Assembly (NCBI RefSeq): GCF_052055875.1
Contig: NZ_CP170508.1
Coordinates: 620,001-684,000 of the forward strand
DNA length: 64,000 bases
From: Methanosphaerula subterraneus
Lineage (GTDB): Archaea; Halobacteriota; Methanomicrobia; Methanomicrobiales; Methanospirillaceae
Direction: 5' to 3'
Shown here: positions 59,698-64,000 of the stretch, piece after piece
How the letters are laid out: every line of letters starts with the position of its first letter
How positions within the stretch are numbered: position 1 is the first letter of the stretch
Translations under genes and position numbers: made by a program
Notes under the pieces: model-generated
What the model was told of the DNA's origin: nothing
The model's database searches: none
Seen by the model: the letters and a program-made list of their open reading frames with translations, nothing else

Positions 59698-62564
59698 GGA
59701 CCGTCGGCGATCGGAGAGTAGTCGCCCGGGTTCACCTGGGCGAGGGTCAGCGCCGGCGTGGGCGCCGGCTGAGGTGGTAAGGCTTCTGGTGCGGATCTCG
59801 AGATCGCGATCGGGGCCGGCTGATCATCCTGGTGGTTTTCAGCAGTTTCAGCAACTTTCAGCACGTTTTCAGCAACTGCTGAAAATGAACCGCTGTTTTT
59901 CTGCTCTCCTTTAGTCGATTCGGCGCCGTAAGAATTTATTTCATTTTCATTTTCAGCAAATGCCGAAAAGCGGGAGGGGGGGAGGGAAGACACCCCCTGA
60001 TCAATTGTGTTGCCCCGCTTTTCTCGATTTGCTGAAAACGTGTTATCCTTATTTTTTTTAATAGAAGATCCTTCTTCCTTTCCGCTGTCAGGTTCAGGAT
60101 TTGCCGCCGTCTCGTTTTCAGCAGTTGCTGAAAACGTGCTGAAAACGTGCTGAAAATGCTGAAAACGTGGAGGGTCTGGATCGGACCCATCACCACCGTC
60201 GCCATCGTCCGGCCGGAGCCATACCAGGCTACCCTTCGACCAGGAGGAATAGATCTCCCGGTTGAACGTGAAGGCCGTTTCTTTTCGGCGGATCGATGAG
60301 CCGGCATCCTGGCCGGCCGCGGAGGTGGTCTGGTCGTGGGTCGCCAGCGCCGGGCACTTCTCCAGCAGCCCTGAATACTTCTCCCCGCGGGAGAAGTAGC
60401 CCACGAAGGTTCTACGGATCGGCTGGTATGGGATCTGCGTCAATCCCACGATCGTCTGGAACGTGAACTCGGTGAGGCCGGCCCTGTCGATGATGTCGAG
60501 GATCTGGGATTCTCGTTTGGTCAGTTTCGTGTCCTGACTGCCGGCCTCACCGTTCAAGGCCGTGAAGATATCACCGGCCGTCTTGAAGTCGTCCGGCGTC
60601 GCATAGAGGCGGGTCGTCTCGTTGTCGATGGTGCGCCGGTCCCGCTGAAAGAAGCGGAGGAGGGCGGCAGATCTGATCAGGTCCGCGAGCATGTCGGGGT
60701 TTCTCCGGTTCCGGGCTGAGGAGAAACAGATCCGGTGAGCGAACCGGGAGAGGTTCACCTCTACCAGGCCGAGGCCCTGGAGGATCTCCCACATCGCCCG
60801 ACAGATAGCGACCTGCCGCGGCTCACCGGCCGGCCCGGATTCGTCCCGCGATTCCTGCGCAAGTTTCCGAACGAGGACGGCGCGATCCTGCTCCTCTGAC
60901 TCGTCCACCCAGACCATCAGCACCCGGTTCTGGACCTGCTCGTCTCCGGTCCCTTCCATCTTCGCAATCCACCAGAGGCAGCGGGCCGGTATCGTCATTT
61001 CTATAAATTTCCGCTCGTTGGTCAGGGTTCGATGGATGATCGGTTCTCTAAAGTCGGTCGTGGCCTCCTTCAGCGTCTCCTGTATCGAGTCGCTCAGGTC
61101 CTTATCATCTACCAGGATGACGGTCTGAGGCCGGAGGTCGTCCATATAGAAGAGCGACTTATCAGAGAACGACCCTTTGATCTTGTAGTCGTCCGGCACC
61201 TGCTTGAGCATGGCCCGGTATCCGTGGCTCTTGCCCTTCCCGCTCTCGCCGGTCGTCATCACGTGCAACCCTTGCGAGTTCCGGACCAGCCGGCTCGCCA
61301 GGGAGAGCGCTAGGCACTGCCCGAGAACCGGATCGCCTACGTGGTCCAGGTTGAAGGTTTCGACCATGTAGGTGAGCGGGTCGCCGTGCTCCAGGATCTC
61401 CCGGGCCTCGGCCAGAACCTCCGGGTCGGTTTCAGTTTCTTCCTCTGCCGGCACCGGTTCGGAGTCGTCCCGGCCGGCCGCCACTTCCCGTGCTTCGGCT
61501 TTCTTCTTCCGCCAGGCTGCCTCCTTCTCTTCATGGGTTGCGGAGACCTTCGCCGGTCTCTCGTACATCTCCCGTAACTCAGGCCACCGCTGTGACCCGC
61601 CGCCGCACGAGGCGTGATGGCAACCGGCATAGATCGCCCCGGAAGCGAACTGGATCACGAAGGCCCCGTCGGTGTGGGCCGATGAGAACGGGCAGGAGTC
61701 GAGCCGGTACAGGTCCCCGCCCTGGTAGGGCCGGCGATCGCTGAATCCGAGGCCGTGCTCCCGGAGCCAGCCGGCCAGGTCGAGCGTCTCCCCCGGTCCG
61801 TGGCCAGTCCCCTTCGCTGAAGGAGCCGGCGCTGCTGGTGCCGGGTCGGTGATCGCCAGGGCCGCGAGCTGCTCCCGTGTCACAATCCCGATCTGATCTG
61901 GTACCGAAAGCAGCCGGCTCCGCCGGTGCGGCCGGGATTCGGTGTTGTCCCCTTTTCTCGCGACGGTCCCGTAGACCTTCCAGATCCGCGAAGCGTTGAA
62001 GACCGCCGTGTCCACCGAGGCCTTCGCGTCAGAGAAGAGACCGTCGAGGGCGACGAGTGTCGCTTTGATCAGGGCCGTCGCCTGTTCGTCGTTGGGCAGA
62101 TCCACCCGGTACAGAAGGTGAGCCCCATTACCGGAGTCGCCGGCGACCGGGGCCGGCCATCCCATCTCCCCAAGGGCCGCCGCAATATCAGCCGCCCGTT
62201 CCAGCGCCGCCCGGTGCTCCTCGTCGGAGGAGGAGACCCCCGATGGCCGGGCGGGGTCGATGTCGATCAGGAACCAGCGCCGGCTCAGGATGTCGGCGTC
62301 GCTCGTCGAGGAGTCCTTCTTGGCGAGCGGTCCCTTGATCCGGTTCGCCCTTCTTGCCAGGAGGTCCGGCAGCACCGGGTTCGGGGTCAGGTAGATCCCG
62401 TCCGGGTTCGCCGCGTCCAGGGCGGTGATCGCCTTCTCGGCGGCGTCGAGGTCGTCGAAGTATCCCGATGAAATCCGGTCGCCGGTCCAGCTCCGGACCT
62501 CGAAGACCTGGCCCGGGGCGACCAGCACCTCGAGACCCCGGCGGATCTCAGAGCCGGCAGGCAT
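59370..62564 (-). CDS. Primase-polymerase / AAA+ helicase replication protein, 1064 aa
   Basis: Start at ATG 62564 (GGAGGGG 6 nt upstream); it overlaps the preceding gene by 17 nt. N-terminal archaeo-eukaryotic primase-like domain: WFLIDIDPARP (catalytic DxD), SGNGAHLLYR, SRIWKVYGTVARKGD. Next a zinc-binding stretch (CPFSSAHTDGAF...GCHHASCGG), then a helicase with Walker A TGESGKGKSHGY and Walker B-like VILVDDKDLSD, then a winged-helix region (about 740-800). A low-complexity linker with repeats of FSA-x-AEN follows, then two C-terminal zinc ribbons (CPVCGG, CRGC, CSVCGL, CSVC). Primase-helicase proteins of this build replicate plasmids and viruses. No integrase or capsid gene was recognised nearby. 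Confidence 0.85.
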   Translation of the reverse strand: MPAGSEIRRGLEVLVAPGQVFEVRSWTGDRISSGYFDDLDAAEKAITALDAANPDGIYLTPNPVLPDLLARRANRIKGPLAKKDSSTSDADILSRRWFLIDIDPARPSGVSSSDEEHRAALERAADIAAALGEMGWPAPVAGDSGNGAHLLYRVDLPNDEQATALIKATLVALDGLFSDAKASVDTAVFNASRIWKVYGTVARKGDNTESRPHRRSRLLSVPDQIGIVTREQLAALAITDPAPAAPAPSAKGTGHGPGETLDLAGWLREHGLGFSDRRPYQGGDLYRLDSCPFSSAHTDGAFVIQFASGAIYAGCHHASCGGGSQRWPELREMYERPAKVSATHEEKEAAWRKKKAEAREVAAGRDDSEPVPAEEETETDPEVLAEAREILEHGDPLTYMVETFNLDHVGDPVLGQCLALSLASRLVRNSQGLHVMTTGESGKGKSHGYRAMLKQVPDDYKIKGSFSDKSLFYMDDLRPQTVILVDDKDLSDSIQETLKEATTDFREPIIHRTLTNERKFIEMTIPARCLWWIAKMEGTGDEQVQNRVLMVWVDESEEQDRAVLVRKLAQESRDESGPAGEPRQVAICRAMWEILQGLGLVEVNLSRFAHRICFSSARNRRNPDMLADLIRSAALLRFFQRDRRTIDNETTRLYATPDDFKTAGDIFTALNGEAGSQDTKLTKRESQILDIIDRAGLTEFTFQTIVGLTQIPYQPIRRTFVGYFSRGEKYSGLLEKCPALATHDQTTSAAGQDAGSSIRRKETAFTFNREIYSSWSKGSLVWLRPDDGDGGDGSDPDPPRFQHFQHVFSTFSATAENETAANPEPDSGKEEGSSIKKNKDNTFSANREKRGNTIDQGVSSLPPSRFSAFAENENEINSYGAESTKGEQKNSGSFSAVAENVLKVAETAENHQDDQPAPIAISRSAPEALPPQPAPTPALTLAQVNPGDYSPIADGPLIEPCPVCGGRVVHYTERYQARQARGPKERSRHICRGCYNRARAREQAAVQILPGAIPLDEVEPVDAGLLGRCSVCGLQVAAYSHAGSGTAICSVCYEKLVREQVDIR
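59837..60169. repeat. Inverted and direct TTTTCAGCA repeats inside the replication gene
   Basis: GTTTTCAGCAACTGCTGAAAA (59865-59885) and the near-palindrome GTTTTCAGCA-GT-TGCTGAAAAC (60114-60135) are the clearest. More copies of TTTCAGCA or TGCTGAAAA occur at about 59838, 59848, 59954 and 60030, and a series GTGCTGAAAAC / GTGCTGAAAAT / GCTGAAAAC lies at 60136-60169. In protein they code FSA-x-AEN-like units. Iteron-like origin is possible but unproven. Confidence 0.5.
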
Positions 62565-62937
62565 CGTCCCCTCCGATCTCCTGAATCCCGCCCGGGAAGA
62601 CCGCGAAGTATCGCCATCTGTCCTGCCGGCACCAGATCCAGAGGTCAACGCTGACGACCGGCGAGATGTGCTGCCGGAGCTCATCCAATTCCTCGAAATA
62701 TGTTGCCGCCACCTCGGCGATCGTTCCGGCTCGCGTCTTCCGTCGGCTGATGCAGACGAACCTGAAATGTCCGCCCTTCATCGCGATCAGGTTCACCCCC
62801 GAAATACTACCGTCGGTCCGGGTGACTGTGTACTCGAGTTCCCGCAGACGAAACACTGCTTCATATTCGATGGGATGCCACCGGTGGTAGGGAAAGACCG
62901 GCTCCGCTCTAGTATCTTCCGCAATTTCGGTTGACAT
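62548..62937 (-). CDS. Primase-operon protein, 129 aa, paralogue of the 34.3-kb gene
   Basis: MSTEIAEDTRAEPVFPYHRW, then YEAVFRLRELEYTVTRTDGS and FRFVCISRRKTRAG, and a C-terminal WRYFAVFPGGIQEIGGDD, the same ending as the 159-residue protein at 34304-34783. A helix-turn-strand pattern (E-x3-R-x2-E-x2-V-x-R-x3-S) recalls Hjc-like nuclease folds but the catalytic Lys/Glu pair is not evident. It lies 9 nt after the 115-residue gene and overlaps the primase gene, so it is part of the replication operon. Confidence 0.65.
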   Translation of the reverse strand: MSTEIAEDTRAEPVFPYHRWHPIEYEAVFRLRELEYTVTRTDGSISGVNLIAMKGGHFRFVCISRRKTRAGTIAEVAATYFEELDELRQHISPVVSVDLWIWCRQDRWRYFAVFPGGIQEIGGDDACRL

Positions 62938-62946
62938 GGCGCTACC

Positions 62947-63294
62947 TCACACCGAAGGCATCGGATCGAATCGGGACCTGGTTACACCACGGCCGGCAGC
63001 TGCGAGAGCAGCCCGGGGAATAATATACATGAGTCCGGACGGGAGACGGATCGCAATCCCCTCCGGACCTGAGGGTGACAGGACGACCGTCCCGCCAGCA
63101 TCATAGATGACTGCCGTGTTCCGCAGGAACAACAGATCGCGCAGGGTATTGTGATCGAGATGTACCGCCCGGTTGGTGTGATAGAGCCAGACCGTGCCGT
63201 TCAAGCCAGGGGCGAGGGTGATGGCCCTGCCCGGATCCTCCAGAGCATCCGGGATCGCTCCGCGCATGCCTGATGAAAAAACAGATTCGCTCAT
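62947..63294 (-). CDS. Hypothetical protein, 115 aa, first gene of the replication operon
   Basis: MSESVFSSGMRGAIPDALED, then LNGTVWLYHTNRAVHLDHNT and IRLPSGLMYIIPRAALAAAG. It reads like a small beta-rich domain (alternating strands). No family recognised. It has GGGGAG shortly upstream of its ATG and lies 9 nt before the next gene. Possibly the element's repressor or a replication accessory, but nothing in the sequence proves this. Confidence 0.6.
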   Translation of the reverse strand: MSESVFSSGMRGAIPDALEDPGRAITLAPGLNGTVWLYHTNRAVHLDHNTLRDLLFLRNTAVIYDAGGTVVLSPSGPEGIAIRLPSGLMYIIPRAALAAAGRGVTRSRFDPMPSV

Positions 63295-63386
63295 TTTTCT
63301 CTCCCCAATTACGATAATAACATCGCTATCCCCCTATTATTCACATCTGAGTATAAATCTATTGATTCTCAGGATAATGTTAAACT
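63295..63386. promoter_or_regulatory. Divergent promoter region between replication operon and beta-helix gene
   Basis: To the right, GTATAAATC (63351-63359) is a strong TATA box 32 bp upstream of the ATG at 63387, giving a leader of about 5 nt. To the left, minus-strand elements TTTATACT and GAATAATAG lie 50-65 bp from the ATG at 63294, with GGGGAG just before it. Both promoters fall in 92 bp, so one regulator could control both. Confidence 0.55.
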
Positions 63387-64000
63387 ATGTCTATAATCAT
63401 TTCGCCAAAGAATTGTCCGACTCAAGAGAAAGAAGACGCAGATCTCGTTCTGGACGGTGAAACAGATTTCCAGAAAATCGCCGCAGAGGCCGTGAAAGTT
63501 GACAGGTTGATAACAATTCTCGCCGGCACTATTAATGGTAACGGTGGTTTCGCTCCTGACGGGTCCCGGTATCTCCGGCCGGCGGCGGGGGTCACGATCA
63601 GTGGGGCCGGCCCCGGGCAGACGACCATCGAGGCGGCCGGGTCGCCGTGCCGGATCGAGATCCCGGAGACCTCGCCGGGGGTGACGCTCGCCGGGTTCAG
63701 CGGTGTCGGCTATTTCGGGATCCAGAACTATGCCAGCCGGTTCACCTGCGAGGACGTGGAGATCGCCCACACCCTGGACGGGCAAACCTACCTCCCGTTC
63801 GGGAGGGCCGGCGGGTGCACGGCCGCGTTCATGAACTGGGGAAGGGACGGCCAGGTCCTCTCCGACCTGGTGTACCGGCGGTGCACCGCCCGGATGGCCT
63901 ACCATCATGGCTTCTCCTGCAACACGACCGGCGCCGGCGCTGCCACGTTTCAGCGGGTCCTGTTCGAGGAGTGCCAGGCGATCTCCTGTGGCAGCGGGCA
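63387..64000 (+). CDS. Right-handed beta-helix protein, partial at window end
   Basis: Open from ATG 63387 to the right edge (over 200 residues, no stop). After about 45 residues the sequence shows the beta-helix repeat pattern: AGTINGNGGFAPDGSRYL, GVTISGAGPGQTTIEAAGS, GVTLAGFSGVGYFGIQNYAS, FTCEDVEIAHTLDG, VYRRCTARMAYHHGF, VLFEECQAISCGSG. Such folds are used in surface pectate-lyase-like proteins and in phage tail spikes. No signal peptide is seen at the N-terminus. Next to a replication module this could be a viral fibre; equally a cytoplasm-exported surface protein. Long open frames on the opposite strand are shadows. Confidence 0.65.
   Translation, partial: MSIIISPKNCPTQEKEDADLVLDGETDFQKIAAEAVKVDRLITILAGTINGNGGFAPDGSRYLRPAAGVTISGAGPGQTTIEAAGSPCRIEIPETSPGVTLAGFSGVGYFGIQNYASRFTCEDVEIAHTLDGQTYLPFGRAGGCTAAFMNWGRDGQVLSDLVYRRCTARMAYHHGFSCNTTGAGAATFQRVLFEECQAISCGSG

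Noticed and set aside
63369..63908. 179-codon minus-strand frame at the right edge
   Set aside because: It is antisense to the beta-helix protein, which has a strong TATA box and a recognisable repeat pattern.

Overview
The window looks like chromosomal DNA of a methanogenic archaeon, most likely order Methanomicrobiales. It has an archaeal TATA-binding protein with two direct repeats, TATA boxes 25-30 bp upstream of start codons (several genes look leaderless), an AMP-forming acetyl-CoA synthetase, an MJ_1487-type radical SAM protein, a DUF2080 protein, PKD and NHL surface proteins and high-GC coding DNA. The exact genus cannot be fixed from sequence alone.

Layout. 0-2.5 kb: the start of a GmrSD-type (DUF262) restriction gene running off the left edge, a decayed IS256-family transposase and a small orphan gene. 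2.5-12.5 kb: a chemosensory operon on the minus strand, cheW-cheR(TPR)-cheW-mcp-cheA(REC)-cheB, followed by a receiver-GAF-histidine kinase. Its gene content matches the bacterial Wsp pathway. 12.5-25 kb: household genes: P-type cation ATPase, phosphoesterase, radical SAM protein, two PEBP/YbhB proteins, TBP, acetyl-CoA synthetase, a zinc-ribbon protein, a membrane-anchored diadenylate cyclase with PKD ectodomains, and a moeB-moaD-moaE operon.

From about 25.2 kb to the right edge the DNA is accessory. 25.8-29.9 kb is a three-gene cassette enclosed by imperfect inverted repeats of about 0.7 kb. Then come a 981-residue secreted NHL-PKD-lipase-dockerin-like protein, small element genes, a Doc-like protein and a Clp-fold (SDH-type) protease. 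37.2-59.7 kb is a defence island. A TIR-STAND-TPR gene sits between two direct, degenerate copies of the 3' end of a primase-helicase gene whose complete copy lies at 59.4-62.6 kb. Between the second and third copies lie a PIN-domain/partner pair, a three-TM protein, tandem tiny ORFs and a four-gene operon: DUF1998 helicase-nuclease, SNF2 helicase, large DNA methylase and a protein with a HEPN-like Rx4H motif. That operon resembles DISARM class 1, but with the helicase, DUF1998 and nuclease parts in one polypeptide and an unrecognised fourth gene; all three internal junctions are 4-nt ATGA overlaps.

The right end holds an operon led by a 115-residue protein and ending in the primase-helicase (a plasmid- or virus-type replication module with inverted TTTTCAGCA repeats inside the gene), and a divergent beta-helix protein cut by the window end. 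The simplest reading is an integrated element whose primase 3' end has repeatedly been duplicated as defence cargo was gained. No integrase, tRNA, rRNA or CRISPR array was seen.
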